This document shows, in pieces, positions 1-9,762 of a DNA stretch of 64,000 nucleotides; positions within the stretch are counted from its first letter, which is position 1, and the number at the start of each line of letters is the position of its first letter. Below the pieces are notes generated by a model. That model was given only the letters and a program-made list of their open reading frames with translations, ran no database searches and was not told where the DNA came from. This stretch comes from Pseudomonas purpurea (GTDB lineage: Bacteria > Pseudomonadota > Gammaproteobacteria > Pseudomonadales > Pseudomonadaceae), in NCBI RefSeq assembly GCF_039908635.1, contig NZ_CP150918.1:372001-436000 (forward strand), given 5' to 3'. A program made the position numbers and the translations under genes.

Positions 1-974
1 TTATACCAGAGCCAGTCGGCCTCGGCCACGTGATGGCTGGCCTCCTGGACCCGGACCAGCCAGGGTTCGATCGATAACTGGAAATGGCTGAAGGTGTGCA
101 CCAGCCCCGGCAGTTCCTGATGTTTGCCCAGTTCCAGCGAATGCTGCATGGCCAGGTGTTCCAGGTCCGCGAGGTCGTCCAGCTCCGGCAGGCTCCACAA
201 ACCGCCCCACAGGCCCGTGGACGGGCGACGGTAAAGCAGAATGGCGCCGTCGCGGTTGGCGAGCATCGGCATCAGCGTGCGCTTCTGTGGCACGGTTTTA
301 CGCGGTTTGGGGATCGGGTAGCGGGTTTCCAGGCCAAGCATGTGCGCTTCGCAGCCCTTTTCCAGCGGGCACAGCAGGCAACTCGGCTTGCTGCGGGTGC
401 AAAGCGTAGCGCCCATGTCCATCATCGCCTGGGTGTAGGCGTTGACCCTGTCATGAGGCGTGAAGCGCTCAGCGGTGGCCCAGAGCTGTTTGGCGACCTT
501 GGGCTCGCCGGGGTAGCCCTCTTGCGCGGTAAAGCGCGCCAGCACGCGTTTGACGTTGCCGTCGAGGATCGGCGCCCGCAGGCCCATGCTCAGGCTGGCG
601 ATGGCGCCGGCGGTGGACAGGCCGATGCCCGGCAAGTCGGTCAACTTCTCGACATCCCGGGGAAACTCGCCACCGTACTCGGCCACGACAATCTTCGCGG
701 TCTTCTGCAAGTTGCGGGCGCGGGTGTAGTAACCCAGCCCGGTCCACAGGTGCAGCACTTCATCTTCCGGTGCGGCGGCCAGCGCTTCGACCGTCGGCAA
801 CGACGCCATGAACCGGTCGAAGTAGTTCAGCACGGTGCTGACCTGCGTCTGTTGCAACATGATTTCCGACACCCACACCCGATACGGGGTGATGCCCTGT
901 TGCCAGGGCAAATCGTGGCGACCGTGGCGGTCGTACCAGTCCAGCACCGCCGTTGAAAACTGCTCGGCTCTCAT
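1..974 (-). CDS. mutY: A/G-specific adenine DNA glycosylase MutY (3' end beyond window)
   Basis: Removes adenine mispaired with 8-oxoguanine or guanine in the GO base-excision repair pathway. The frame is open from the ATG at 974 to the left edge (about 324 codons), so only roughly 30 C-terminal residues are missing relative to the usual ~355. Visible are the N-terminal LPWQ segment, the helix-hairpin-helix loop (LPGIGLSTAGAI) followed by the catalytic Asp in LDGNVKRV, and the four-cysteine iron-sulphur loop (C-x6-C-x2-C-x5-C, in LCTRSKPSCLLCPLEKGC). The C-terminal NUDT1-like domain that reads 8-oxoG includes GLWGGLWSLPE and HTFSHF. The start codon overlaps the asmA stop by 4 nt (ATGA), so the two are co-transcribed and probably translationally coupled. 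Confidence 0.96.
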   Translation of the reverse strand, partial: MRAEQFSTAVLDWYDRHGRHDLPWQQGITPYRVWVSEIMLQQTQVSTVLNYFDRFMASLPTVEALAAAPEDEVLHLWTGLGYYTRARNLQKTAKIVVAEYGGEFPRDVEKLTDLPGIGLSTAGAIASLSMGLRAPILDGNVKRVLARFTAQEGYPGEPKVAKQLWATAERFTPHDRVNAYTQAMMDMGATLCTRSKPSCLLCPLEKGCEAHMLGLETRYPIPKPRKTVPQKRTLMPMLANRDGAILLYRRPSTGLWGGLWSLPELDDLADLEHLAMQHSLELGKHQELPGLVHTFSHFQLSIEPWLVRVQEASHHVAEADWLWY

Positions 975-3198
975 CGTTTGAACAGTCCCTTGAGGGCGTC
1001 TTTCAGTTCCGGACTGACTTTATTGCCGAGTTTTTCGTCGATTTTTTCGCTGATCCTGTCGCTGGCCAGTTTGCTGGCGACTTGGCCCAAGCGCTCGTTG
1101 TCCAGGCGGCAGGCCTTGGCGCCGAGCTCCAGCGGGCCACGGCAGCGCAATGGCCACTCGATGCCGACGAATTTCTCGCCGACCTGGCAGGGCCGGGTCC
1201 GGCATGTCACTCTTGTCGCCTTCGACGATGATGCCCACGCGATAGTCCATGCCCAGCACCCGCAGGTCGATGTCGCCATCGGCGTTGACGGTCATGCCGG
1301 GAATGCGCACTTTCAGGTCCGGGTTGCTGGCCACGCCGTTACGCAAGGTCAGGTTGCCCTTGAGTTCCTGGAACGGTGTGTCCTTGCCGCGAGGCTCGCC
1401 GCTGAGGGTTTTGCGGTTCAGGGTGGCGATGCCTTTGCACAGTTGTTGTTCAAGGTTGGCGTTGAGCAACACGCCATTGTTGATGACAAAACTGGCGGTG
1501 CCGTTGAGGCTGTCGATCAGCGCTTTCTGGCTGTTGCCGCTGGCGGTCAGGTTGCTGTTGAGCGTCACCAGGCCTTTGACCGGCGGGTTTTTGCCTTGGC
1601 TTTCGAGGATCTTTTCCGCTGGCACTTTGCTGATCTGCGTCTGCATGCTCAGCAGGGGCACAGGCTGGCGTACGTCGAGGGTGCCCTTGGCGTCGAAGCT
1701 GCCGTTGTACAGCTCGCCGCGCAGGTTTTGCAGGGTCAGCAGGCCGCCCTGGCCGGTGGCTTTGAGGGCGGCGTTCTGGATCGGCAACTTGTCGAGGGTC
1801 AGTTGGCCGAAGGTCAGGTCGGCGTCCACGTCCAGTTTGCTCAGGCGTTCGGTGGGCAGCAGTTTTTCGGTGCTCCAGGCGCCCTTGGTCGGTGCTTGTG
1901 GCAGCGGCGTGGTGCCGGCGCCCGCCATGGCATCGGCCTCGGTGCTGTTGACTTCGGCCTGGCGCGCCACCGTGGCGCTGTTGGCCTCGGCGGATTTTGG
2001 CGGCAAGTAGCGATCAACGTTGAAGGTATCGCCCTTGAGCTGCATGCGCAGTGATTGCTTGGCGAAATCCTCGACGGCGATGCGCCCGCTGAAACTGCTG
2101 TCGTCGAGTTTCAGGTTGATGTTGTCCAGCGACACGCTGCTGGGCGTGCCGGCGATGCGGCTGACCAGTTCAACCTTGCTGAGGCTGCCTTCGGCCATGG
2201 CCGGGAGTTTCTGGCCGATGCTGTCGACAAACTTGGCCAGGTCGAACTGGGCAATCGAGATTCCGCCGCTGATCTGCGGGGTCTTGTCCAGGTCGTTGAC
2301 CTTCAGTTCACCGAGGGCGCGCAGCTGGTTGGCGGAGATCTTGATCCCGGTCCACTCGGCGATGTTCGCGGCCTTGTCCAGCAGCAACTGGCCCTGGGCC
2401 GAGAAGGTCATTGTCTTGCCTTGCAGCGGGTCGCCGGAGACTTCGCCGGCGAGTTTCATGTCTTCGAATTGATAGCGCTTGAGGGCGCGCTCGAAACGCA
2501 ACTGGCCGTTGAGTTCGGTACGGACCCGCAGGACCGGTTGGTTACTCGCCAGGAAAGCCGTGAGCTTGACTGCAATGTTGGTCGAGTCGTGGACCGGCCC
2601 CGGTGCTCAACTGAATGCTTTCGGCGCTGAACTGCTTGCCGGTCTGCTCGTCGCTGTATTCGACCCGTGCGTTGTTCACGGTCAGGCTGTCGATGTCCAG
2701 GCGAATCGGCTGGGCCGGTTTTTCTGCGGCTGCGGTTTCAGTCGCCGGTTCCGTAGAACTGGTCGCCGGAGCATCGGCAGGTTTGGCGACGGGCGCGACC
2801 TTGCCGATGTCTTCCCAGTTGCCGTGGCCGTTCTTGTCGCGATTGAGGCGCAGGTTCAGGCCTTCGACGCGTACATCGCTCATCTGTACTTCACGACGCA
2901 GCAACGGCAGCACGCGTACCGACAGGCCGAGCATTTGCAGGTCGGCGAACGGGGCGGTGGGGTTGGCCAGGGTCGCGACACTGGCTTCGTGCAATTCAAG
3001 GCCCAGCCAGGGGAACAGACTCCAGCCGATATCGCCATTGAGCGTCAGCTCGATGTGGGCCTTGTCACGGGCAATCTGGCGAATCTCGTCTTTGTAGTCG
3101 TTGGGATCGAAGAGGTGGGTCAGGGCAAAGCCCAGCGCCACAATGATCAGCAACAGCCCGAGAAGTACCAGACCCAGGATTTTGCCGAACGCTTTCAT
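971..3198 (-). CDS. asmA: AsmA family protein, frameshifted twice in this sequence
   Basis: Large envelope protein of the AsmA family (bridge-like lipid-transport proteins of the inner membrane and periplasm). It has an N-terminal membrane anchor (GLVLLGLLLIIVALGF), then a long beta-rich body. Three reading frames together give one normal-length protein (about 742 aa). Frame 1 runs from the ATG at 3198 to about 2600, frame 2 to about 1192, and frame 3 to the stop at 971. Each switch needs removal of one base: in the C4 run at 2598-2601 (restoring ...QLSTG-PVHDSTNIAVKL...) and in the G3 run at 1190-1192 (restoring SDMPDPA-CQVGEKF). Both sides of each break keep AsmA-like sequence, so I read this as an intact gene with two sequence errors; a true pseudogene is possible. 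It overlaps mutY by 4 nt. Confidence 0.85.
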
Positions 3199-3282
3199 GG
3201 GCGAGTCCTTGTAGTTAGTCGAATTCGAAATTTAGCCGGGGAGTATAGCGCTCCGAAACTGACGGCTGGTCACGGATCGCGT

Positions 3283-3681
3283 CTACAGTACATCCAGCGG
3301 TAACCGCAGCTTGGCCGCCAGTGCCTGGGCTTCGAGGTGCCCGTCCGGCGCCAGCAGGCGCAATGTCGCGCCGCATTGCGACGCCATTTCCTGCGCTTGG
3401 TTCACCAGCCGCTCTGCAACGCCACGGCGGCGGGTGATTTTTCGTACGCACAAATGGGACAGAGTCCAGACGTCTTGCTGGCGTTGCAGGCGTGCCGCGC
3501 CGAGCAGTCGGTCATTGAAACGCCCGGCGATCAGCGAGCCGTCGCCCAGGAAATTTTCGATCAGTTGCAGGTCGTCGGCAAACGGCGCCAGCAGCCACTG
3601 CGGGGCATCGCGGTAAATTTTCTGCAGGTCTTGCTGATCCTGGAGTGTGGCCTGGTTCAGTGACTCGACGACGATTGGCAT
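3283..3681 (-). CDS. PanZ/PanM-like GNAT acetyltransferase (acetyl-CoA sensor)
   Basis: A 132-aa GNAT-fold protein. It resembles Escherichia PanZ (PanM), the acetyl-CoA-binding partner that triggers self-cleavage of aspartate decarboxylase PanD and damps pantothenate synthesis. Matching stretches recalled from PanZ are DLQKI near residue 18, RFNDRLLGAARL (PanZ: RFNERLLAAVRV) and LCVRKITRRRGV (PanZ: LRVREVTRRRGV), the last being the acetyl-CoA pyrophosphate loop R/K-x-x-G/R-x-G/A. Length is close to the ~127 aa of PanZ. It lies between asmA and a divergent MFS gene, not next to panD. A general GNAT enzyme with another substrate remains possible. Confidence 0.75.
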   Translation of the reverse strand: MPIVVESLNQATLQDQQDLQKIYRDAPQWLLAPFADDLQLIENFLGDGSLIAGRFNDRLLGAARLQRQQDVWTLSHLCVRKITRRRGVAERLVNQAQEMASQCGATLRLLAPDGHLEAQALAAKLRLPLDVL

Positions 3682-3905
3682 GGATGATCCTTGAGCAATA
3701 CGAGAACAGATGGCATGGAAAAGACCGTATCAGACTGGCTTTTCTGTCACGGGCAAATGGTAACCTCTGCCCGTTCGTCCGTCCTTCTGCGACTTCGCGT
3801 CGCGCCCTAATGGAGCCTCACCGAAAAAAACGGCCATGCCTGCGTGCACAAGGCTGTGGGAGGCGGGTGGCTGGCGAACCCTACTAATAATTGGGGGAAA
3901 CACTA

Positions 3906-5567
3906 ATGAGCACGAGCACCGAGGCGGGCATTGCTCCCGTCCAGCCTGCGTTCCTGTCCAAGGAGCGCATCATCGCCAGGCCCGGTTTCAACCGTTGGCT
4001 GGTGCCACCGGCCGCACTGGCCATCCACCTTTGCATCGGCATGGCCTACGGTTTTTCGGTGTTCTGGTTGCCGCTGTCCAAGGCACTGGGCGTCACGACC
4101 ACCGTGGCCTGTGCGCCGGAAATGAGCTTGATCGCGCAGATCTTTTCGTCCGGGTGCGACTGGCCGATTTCGATGCTCAGCCTGATCTACACCCTGTTTT
4201 TCATTTTCCTGGGCTGTTCGGCCGCGATCTGGGGCGGTTGGCTGGAGCACGCCGGGCCGCGCAAGGCCGGTGTCGTTTCGGCGCTGTGCTGGTGCGGCGG
4301 TCTGCTGATTTCGGCGCTGGGGGTTTATACCCACCAGATCTGGCTGATGTGGATCGGCTCCGGGGTGATTGGCGGTATCGGACTGGGGCTAGGTTACATC
4401 TCGCCAGTCTCGACCCTGATCAAGTGGTTTCCGGACAAGCGCGGCATGGCCACCGGCATGGCGATCATGGGGTTTGGCGGTGGTGCGATGGTCGGCGCTC
4501 CGCTGGCGGCGGCCTTGATGAGTCACTTTGCGACGCCCACCAGCGTGGGCGTGTGGCAGAGCTTCCTGGTGATGGCCGCGATCTACTTCGTGTTCATGAT
4601 CGGCGGCGCCTTGGCCTATCGTGTTCCGCCAACGGGCTGGAAGCCTGAGGGCTGGAGTGCGCCGGCGAAGAAAGCCGCGAACGCGATGATCACCCACCGC
4701 CATGTGCACGTGAACGTGGCCTGGAAAACCCCGCAGTTTCGTCTGGTGTGGCTGGTGCTGTGCCTGAACGTGTCGGCGGGTATCGGGATTATCGGCATGG
4801 CGTCGCCGTTGTTGCAGGAAGTATTCGCCGGCAAATTGCTGGGCAACGACCTGACCTTCAATCAGCTGGATACTGCGCAATTGGCGCAGATCGCCGCGAT
4901 TGCCGCCGGTTTCACCGGTTTGCTGAGCTTGTTCAACATTGGTGGACGGTTCTTCTGGGCGTCGTTCTCGGATTATCTGGGCCGCAAAAACACCTATTTC
5001 GTGTTCTTTGCCCTGGGTTTCGCCCTGTATGCGCTGATTCCTAACCTTGGTCACCTGGGCAACATCGCGCTGTTCGTGGCTGCGTTCTGCATCATCCTGT
5101 CGATGTATGGCGGTGGTTTTGCAACGGTGCCAGCGTACCTCGCGGACCTGTTCGGTACGCAAATGGTCGGTGCCATTCACGGTCGCTTGCTGACCGCGTG
5201 GGCGGCGGCGGGGATTCTCGGGCCGGTGCTGGTGACGCTGTTGCGCGAGTATCAGTTGGCAATCGGCGTCGAGCGTGCGGCAGCGTATGACATCACGTTG
5301 TACATCCTCGCGGGCCTGTTGGCGTTGGGTTTCCTCTGCAACCTGCTGGTGCGCCCGGTGGCTGACAAGTACTTCATGACCGACGCCGAACTCGCCGCCG
5401 AACAGGCGCGAGGCCATGACAAGGGCGCTGACAGCAGCACCGTGCTGGAGTGGAAAGCGTCGCCGGGCAGCCTGCCGTTGACCATCGCGGCCTGGCTGGT
5501 GGTAGGCATTCCGCTGGCGTGGGGTGTGTGGGTCACGTTGCAGAAAACGGCGGTGCTGTTCCACTGA
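3906..5567 (+). CDS. OFA-family MFS transporter (oxalate/formate antiporter type)
   Basis: Inner-membrane carrier of 553 aa with about 12 hydrophobic segments. The MFS signature between TM2 and TM3 appears as GWLEHAGPRKAG, and a second copy between TM8 and TM9 as ASFSDYLGRKNTYF. The sequence LGLGYISPVSTLIKWFPDKRGMATGMAIMGFGGGAMVGAPLA is typical of the oxalate:formate antiporter (OFA) family. A charged cytoplasmic loop (about 240-265) and a C-terminal extra hydrophobic stretch make it longer than minimal OFA members (~420 aa). The ATG at 3906 follows a GGGGGAA Shine-Dalgarno, so the upstream in-frame TTG at 3891 is rejected. Substrate is unknown; no oxalate- or formate-degrading genes are adjacent, so a monocarboxylate is as likely. 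Confidence 0.85.
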   Translation: MSTSTEAGIAPVQPAFLSKERIIARPGFNRWLVPPAALAIHLCIGMAYGFSVFWLPLSKALGVTTTVACAPEMSLIAQIFSSGCDWPISMLSLIYTLFFIFLGCSAAIWGGWLEHAGPRKAGVVSALCWCGGLLISALGVYTHQIWLMWIGSGVIGGIGLGLGYISPVSTLIKWFPDKRGMATGMAIMGFGGGAMVGAPLAAALMSHFATPTSVGVWQSFLVMAAIYFVFMIGGALAYRVPPTGWKPEGWSAPAKKAANAMITHRHVHVNVAWKTPQFRLVWLVLCLNVSAGIGIIGMASPLLQEVFAGKLLGNDLTFNQLDTAQLAQIAAIAAGFTGLLSLFNIGGRFFWASFSDYLGRKNTYFVFFALGFALYALIPNLGHLGNIALFVAAFCIILSMYGGGFATVPAYLADLFGTQMVGAIHGRLLTAWAAAGILGPVLVTLLREYQLAIGVERAAAYDITLYILAGLLALGFLCNLLVRPVADKYFMTDAELAAEQARGHDKGADSSTVLEWKASPGSLPLTIAAWLVVGIPLAWGVWVTLQKTAVLFH

Positions 5568-5622
5568 GGTATTTCCCAGGCTGGCCTGAAAGCTTCTGTT
5601 CAGACCTGAATTGCACCGACCC

Positions 5623-5712
5623 TGTGGGAGCGAGCTTGCTCGCGATGGCGGTCCGACAGTCGACAGAAATGTTGAATGTGAGGGCCTCATCGTGAGCAAG
5701 CTCGTTCCCACA
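5623..5712. repeat. REPIN (paired REP palindromes), class A
   Basis: Two inverted REP units bound a roughly 40-bp spacer. The left unit carries GAGCGAGCTTGCTCGC (5628-5643) and the right unit is its degenerate reverse complement ending TTCCCACA. The rest of the 306-base gap between the MFS gene and hisB (5568-5874) holds only this element and the hisB promoter region. Confidence 0.9.
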
Positions 5713-5807
5713 TTTATTTTGCGGTGTTTGCAACGAAACCGCTTGTATGGACATGTACACCCCCGGCGGCATTGGGTTCTGTCCGTCAGGGACATCATTT
5801 CCCGTGT

Positions 5808-5836
5808 TTTAAGTTTGTCCTTCGCGACCCTATAAT
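5808..5836 (+). promoter_or_regulatory. candidate sigma-70 promoter of the his operon
   Basis: A perfect -10 hexamer TATAAT (5831-5836) lies 39 bases before the hisB ATG. The -35 region 17 bases upstream (TTTAAG, 5808-5813) is poor, so the promoter may depend on the -10 box. It is inferred from sequence only. Confidence 0.45.
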
Positions 5837-5874
5837 GGCTGCCTTTTTCGCCCAATGATTTTGCGGAGCTGGTG

Positions 5875-6468
5875 ATGGCCGAACGTAAGGCGTCCGTCGA
5901 GCGCGACACTCTGGAAACCCAGATCAAAGCCTCGATCAACCTGGATGGCACCGGAAAGGCCCGATTTGATATCGGTGTACCTTTTCTTGAGCACATGCTG
6001 GACCAGATCGCCCGTCACGGGCTGATCGACCTGGATATCGAGAGCAAGGGCGACCTGCATATCGACGACCACCATACGGTGGAAGACGTCGGCATCACTC
6101 TGGGCCAAGCCTTCAGCAAAGCCATCGGCGACAAAAAAGGCATCCGTCGTTACGGCCACGCCTATGTGCCGCTCGATGAAGCGCTGTCGCGCGTGGTGAT
6201 CGATTTCTCCGGTCGCCCAGGCCTGCAAATGCACGTGCCCTATACCCGCGCCACCGTCGGCGGTTTTGACGTGGACCTGTTCCAGGAGTTCTTCCAGGGC
6301 TTCGTCAACCACGCCAATGTCAGCCTGCACATCGACAACCTGCGTGGCACCAACACTCACCACCAGATCGAAACCGTGTTCAAGGCTTTCGGCCGCGCCC
6401 TGCGCATGGCCGTCGAGCTGGATGAACGCATGGCCGGGCAAATGCCTTCAACCAAGGGCGTTCTGTAA
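5875..6468 (+). CDS. hisB: imidazoleglycerol-phosphate dehydratase HisB
   Basis: Dehydrates imidazole glycerol phosphate to imidazole acetol phosphate (histidine biosynthesis, step 6). At 197 aa it is the monofunctional form, without the phosphatase domain fused to it in enterobacteria. The manganese-binding repeats are visible: [13 protein letters not shown] (about 39-51), [10 protein letters not shown] (about 62-71), [13 protein letters not shown] (about 95-107) and [22 protein letters not shown] (about 142-163). I choose the ATG at 5875, which follows a CGGAG Shine-Dalgarno (5864-5868), over the GTG immediately upstream. It is the first gene of hisB-hisH-DUF2164-hisA-hisF, and its stop shares one base with the hisH start (TAATG). 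Confidence 0.97.
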   Translation: MAERKASVERDTLETQIKASINLDGTGKARFDIGVPFLEHMLDQIARHGLIDLDIESKGDLHIDDHHTVEDVGITLGQAFSKAIGDKKGIRRYGHAYVPLDEALSRVVIDFSGRPGLQMHVPYTRATVGGFDVDLFQEFFQGFVNHANVSLHIDNLRGTNTHHQIETVFKAFGRALRMAVELDERMAGQMPSTKGVL

Positions 6469-7106
6469 TGCAGACGGTCGCGGTTATCGATTACGGCATG
6501 GGCAACCTGCACTCGGTGGCCAAGGCCCTCGAACACGTAGGTGCCGGCAAGGTACTGATCACCAGCGATGCCGACGTGATTCGCGAAGCCGACCGCGTGG
6601 TTTTCCCCGGTGTGGGCGCGATTCGCGACTGCATGGCGGAGATCCGTCGGCTGGGCTTCGACTCGCTGGTGCGTGAAGTCAGCCAGGACCGTCCGTTCCT
6701 CGGCATCTGCGTGGGCATGCAAGCCTTGCTCGAACGCAGTGAAGAGAACGACGGCGTCGACTGCATCGGCCTGTTTCCTGGCCAGGTGAAGTTCTTCGGC
6801 AAAGGTCTGCACGAGGACGGCGAACACTTGAAAGTCCCGCACATGGGCTGGAACGAAGTGAAGCAGACGGTGGATCACCCGCTGTGGCACAACATCCCGG
6901 ACCTGGCGCGTTTCTACTTCGTGCACAGCTACTACATCGCCGCCGGTAATCCGCGCCAGGTGGTGGGTGGCGGTCACTACGGCGTGGACTTCGCCGCAGC
7001 GCTGGCCGAGGGCTCGCGTTTCGCCGTGCAGTTCCACCCGGAGAAGAGCCATACCCATGGCCTGCAATTGCTGCAGAACTTCGCAGCGTGGGACGGTCGC
7101 TGGTAA
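6468..7106 (+). CDS. hisH: imidazole glycerol phosphate synthase, glutaminase subunit HisH
   Basis: Class I glutamine amidotransferase that supplies ammonia to HisF for synthesis of imidazole glycerol phosphate and AICAR. It has 212 aa, the normal length. The triad is visible: nucleophile Cys81 in FLGICVGMQ, and His190 and Glu192 in QFHPEKSH. The N-terminal [11 protein letters not shown] motif is also typical. The ATG overlaps the hisB stop by one base and the stop overlaps the next gene by one base, so translation is tightly coupled along the operon. Confidence 0.97.
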   Translation: MQTVAVIDYGMGNLHSVAKALEHVGAGKVLITSDADVIREADRVVFPGVGAIRDCMAEIRRLGFDSLVREVSQDRPFLGICVGMQALLERSEENDGVDCIGLFPGQVKFFGKGLHEDGEHLKVPHMGWNEVKQTVDHPLWHNIPDLARFYFVHSYYIAAGNPRQVVGGGHYGVDFAAALAEGSRFAVQFHPEKSHTHGLQLLQNFAAWDGRW

Positions 7107-7366
7107 TGGCCGTCAAGAAGTCCAAGCCGCCGATCCTGACCCTCACTCCCGAGCAGGAGAACGAGGCCAACCACAAGATCAAGCGTTTCATGGAAGAGCG
7201 CTTCGAACTCGACCTGGGCTCGTTCGAGGCGGCTGAGATTCTTGAGCTGTTTACCCGTGAAATTGCTCCGCACTATTACAACAGGGCGATTTTCGATGTG
7301 CAGACGCACCTCAAAGAGAGGTTCGAAAGCATCGAAAGCGACTTGTGGGCGCTCGAGAAAAACTGA
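7106..7366 (+). CDS. DUF2164 domain-containing protein
   Basis: A small soluble protein of 86 aa with no signal peptide or membrane segment. The family (DUF2164) has no known function. Recognisable family features are a basic N-terminus (AVKKSKPP), then LTPEQENEANHKIKRFMEERFELDLGSFEAAEILELFTREIAPHYYNRAI, predicted to be mostly alpha-helical. It sits inside the histidine operon between hisH and hisA and shares one base with the hisH stop (TAATG), so it must be translated together with the pathway enzymes. That placement suggests a link to HisH/HisF or HisA, but nothing in the sequence shows a catalytic site. Confidence 0.85.
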   Translation: MAVKKSKPPILTLTPEQENEANHKIKRFMEERFELDLGSFEAAEILELFTREIAPHYYNRAIFDVQTHLKERFESIESDLWALEKN

Positions 7367-7408
7367 TTTCCGAGCGAAGCTGAATACTCGAATTTGAAGG
7401 TTTGCCAG

Positions 7409-8147
7409 ATGCTGATTATTCCCGCTATCGATCTTAAAGACGGTGCCTGCGTACGTCTGCGCCAGGGCCGCATGGAAGATTCCACGGTGTTCTCCGATGA
7501 CCCGGTGAGCATGGCTGCCAAGTGGGTGGAGGGCGGTTGCCGCCGTCTGCATCTGGTCGACCTGAACGGCGCCTTCGAAGGCCAACCGGTCAACGGCGAA
7601 GTGGTCACGGCTATCGCCAAGCGTTACCCAAACCTGCCGATTCAGATCGGTGGCGGCATTCGTTCGCTGGAAACCATCGAGCACTACGTGAAAGCGGGCG
7701 TGAGCTACGTGATCATTGGCACCAAAGCCGTGAAAGACCCAGCCTTCGTCGCTGAAGCCTGCCGCGCCTTTCCGGGCAAGGTGATCGTCGGCCCTGGACG
7801 CCAAGGACGGTTTTGTCGCCACCGACGGCTGGGCTGAAATCAGCACCGTGCAGGTGATCGACCTGGCCAAGCAGTTCGAAGCTGACGGCGTGTCCGCCAT
7901 CGTTTACACCGACATCGCCAAAGACGGCATGATGCAGGGCTGCAACGTGTCGTACACCGCTGCACTGGCTGCGGCCACGCGGATTCCGGTGATCGCCTCG
8001 GGCGGCATTCACAACCTGGGTGACATCAAGTCGCTGCTCGACGCCAAGGCGCCAGGCATCATCGGCGCCATCACTGGCCGGGCGATCTATGAAGGCACCC
8101 TCGACGTCGCCGAAGCGCAAGCCTTCTGCGATTCGTACAAAGGCTGA
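7409..8147 (+). CDS. hisA: HisA, phosphoribosylformimino-AICAR-P isomerase, frameshifted in this sequence
   Basis: Isomerises ProFAR to PRFAR (histidine biosynthesis, step 4) on a (beta/alpha)8 barrel. The N-terminal half is in frame from the ATG at 7409, with catalytic Asp8 in PAIDLKDG. The frame breaks after KVIVG, at the C3 run 7792-7794. The second half continues in another frame from [14 protein letters not shown] (which holds the second catalytic Asp region) to the stop at 8147. Removing one C restores KVIVGLDAKDG and a normal 245-aa protein. Histidine auxotrophy would be expected if the break were real, so a sequence error is the simpler reading. The final motifs [13 protein letters not shown] and [11 protein letters not shown] (phosphate binding) are intact. 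Confidence 0.9.
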
Positions 8148-8156
8148 GGACTCACC

Positions 8157-8927
8157 ATGGCGCTGGCCAAACGCATCATCCCTTGCCTGGACGTGGACAA
8201 CGGCCGGGTCGTCAAAGGTGTGAAGTTCGAGAACATCCGTGACGCCGGCGACCCGGTGGAAATTGCCCGTCGCTACGACGAGCAAGGTGCCGACGAGATT
8301 ACTTTTCTCGACATCACCGCCAGCGTCGATGGTCGCGACACTACGTTGCATACCGTTGAGCGCATGGCCAGCCAGGTGTTCATCCCGCTGACCGTGGGCG
8401 GCGGCGTGCGGACCGTGCAAGACATCCGCAACCTGCTCAATGCCGGCGCGGACAAGGTTTCGATCAACACGGCGGCGGTGTTCAACCCTGAGTTCGTCGG
8501 CGAAGCCGCGCAGCATTTCGGCTCGCAATGCATCGTTGTCGCCATCGACGCCAAGAAGGTTTCACTGCCGGGCGAAACCCCGCGCTGGGAGATCTTTACC
8601 CACGGAGGTCGCAAGCCCACCGGGCTGGACGCGGTGGAGTGGGCGAAGAAGATGGAAGGCCTGGGGGCGGGTGAAATCCTGCTGACCAGCATGGACCAGG
8701 ATGGCATGAAAAACGGTTTCGACCTGGGCGTTACCCGGGCCATCAGCGATGCGCTGGGCATTCCGGTGATCGCCTCTGGCGGTGTCGGCAATTTGCAGCA
8801 CTTGGCGGACGGCATCCTCGAAGGTCACGCCAGCGCGGTGTTGGCGGCGAGTATTTTCCACTTCGGCGAATACACCGTGCCAGAGGCCAAGGCCTACATG
8901 GCTCAACGCGGAATCTGCGTGCGCTAG
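8157..8927 (+). CDS. hisF: imidazole glycerol phosphate synthase, cyclase subunit HisF
   Basis: Cyclase partner of HisH; it uses ammonia channelled through its (beta/alpha)8 barrel to convert PRFAR into imidazole glycerol phosphate and AICAR. It has 256 aa, the normal length. Catalytic Asp11 lies in [15 protein letters not shown] and the second Asp in [16 protein letters not shown]. Phosphate-binding loops are [11 protein letters not shown] and [13 protein letters not shown]. It follows hisA by 9 bases and is the last gene of the cluster; the following gene is not a histidine enzyme. Confidence 0.97.
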   Translation: MALAKRIIPCLDVDNGRVVKGVKFENIRDAGDPVEIARRYDEQGADEITFLDITASVDGRDTTLHTVERMASQVFIPLTVGGGVRTVQDIRNLLNAGADKVSINTAAVFNPEFVGEAAQHFGSQCIVVAIDAKKVSLPGETPRWEIFTHGGRKPTGLDAVEWAKKMEGLGAGEILLTSMDQDGMKNGFDLGVTRAISDALGIPVIASGGVGNLQHLADGILEGHASAVLAASIFHFGEYTVPEAKAYMAQRGICVR

Positions 8928-9000
8928 GTCGATAAAGGCCACTGGACAGCATGGCGGCCTCACGGCACTCTGGGGCACGCCATGGATTCCGGTAACTGTC

Positions 9001-9756
9001 ATGCTCAAACGTCTTCTTCTCGCTCTTGCCAGTGCTTCGGTGTTGCTCGCAGCGAGCGCACACGCCGCAGACAATCCGGGCACCTCCCTGGTGCTGCTGA
9101 CGGAAAACTTCCCGCCGTACAACATGGCCAAGAACGGCAAGAACTTCGCTCAGGACGAGAACATCAACGGCATCGCCGTGGACATCGTCCGCGAGATGTT
9201 CAAGCGTGCCGACATCACCTACAGCCTGACGTTGCGCTTCCCCTGGGAGCGGATCTATAAACTCGCCCTGGAAAAACCGGGATACGGCGTGTTTGTGACG
9301 GCGCGCCTGCCGGACCGGGAAAAACTCTTCAAGTGGGTCGGCCCCATCGGCCCGGACGACTGGATCCTGCTGGCCAAGGCGGACAGCAAGATCACCCTCG
9401 ACTCCCTGGAGCAGGCGCGTAAATACAAGATTGGCGCCTACAAGGGCGACGCGATTGCCGAAACCCTGATCAAGCAAGGGCTCAAGCCCATAGTGGTGCT
9501 GCGTGATCAGGACAACGCCAAGAAGCTTGTCAACGGCCAGATCGACCTCTGGGCCACTGGCGATCCGGCCGGTCGTTACCTGGCTCGACAGGACGGCGTG
9601 ACCGGCCTCAAGACTGTGCTGCGCTTCAACAGCGCCGAGTTGTACCTGGCGCTGAACAAAAACGTGCCGGATGAAATCGTCGCCCGGCTTCAGGCCGCAC
9701 TGGATCAGTTGCGCAAGGAAGGCGTGGTCGACGACATCATGGCGCGGTATCTCTAG
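9001..9756 (+). CDS. periplasmic substrate-binding protein (solute-binding family 3)
   Basis: A 251-aa protein with a clear signal peptide (positively charged MLKRLL start, hydrophobic core, ASAHAAD cleavage region near residue 21). The mature part looks like the polar amino-acid-binding fold: LTENFPPYNM (about 34-43), the GIAVDIVREMFKRA segment, FPWERIYKLAL, and the second lobe KIGAYKGDAIAETLI and LVNGQIDLWATGD. No permease or ATPase is nearby, so it is an orphan binding protein, as is common for this family in Pseudomonas. The ligand cannot be told from sequence. It is convergent with the protease gene, with only a few bases between the stops, and I see no strong terminator there. Confidence 0.85.
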   Translation: MLKRLLLALASASVLLAASAHAADNPGTSLVLLTENFPPYNMAKNGKNFAQDENINGIAVDIVREMFKRADITYSLTLRFPWERIYKLALEKPGYGVFVTARLPDREKLFKWVGPIGPDDWILLAKADSKITLDSLEQARKYKIGAYKGDAIAETLIKQGLKPIVVLRDQDNAKKLVNGQIDLWATGDPAGRYLARQDGVTGLKTVLRFNSAELYLALNKNVPDEIVARLQAALDQLRKEGVVDDIMARYL

Positions 9757-9762
9757 GGATGT

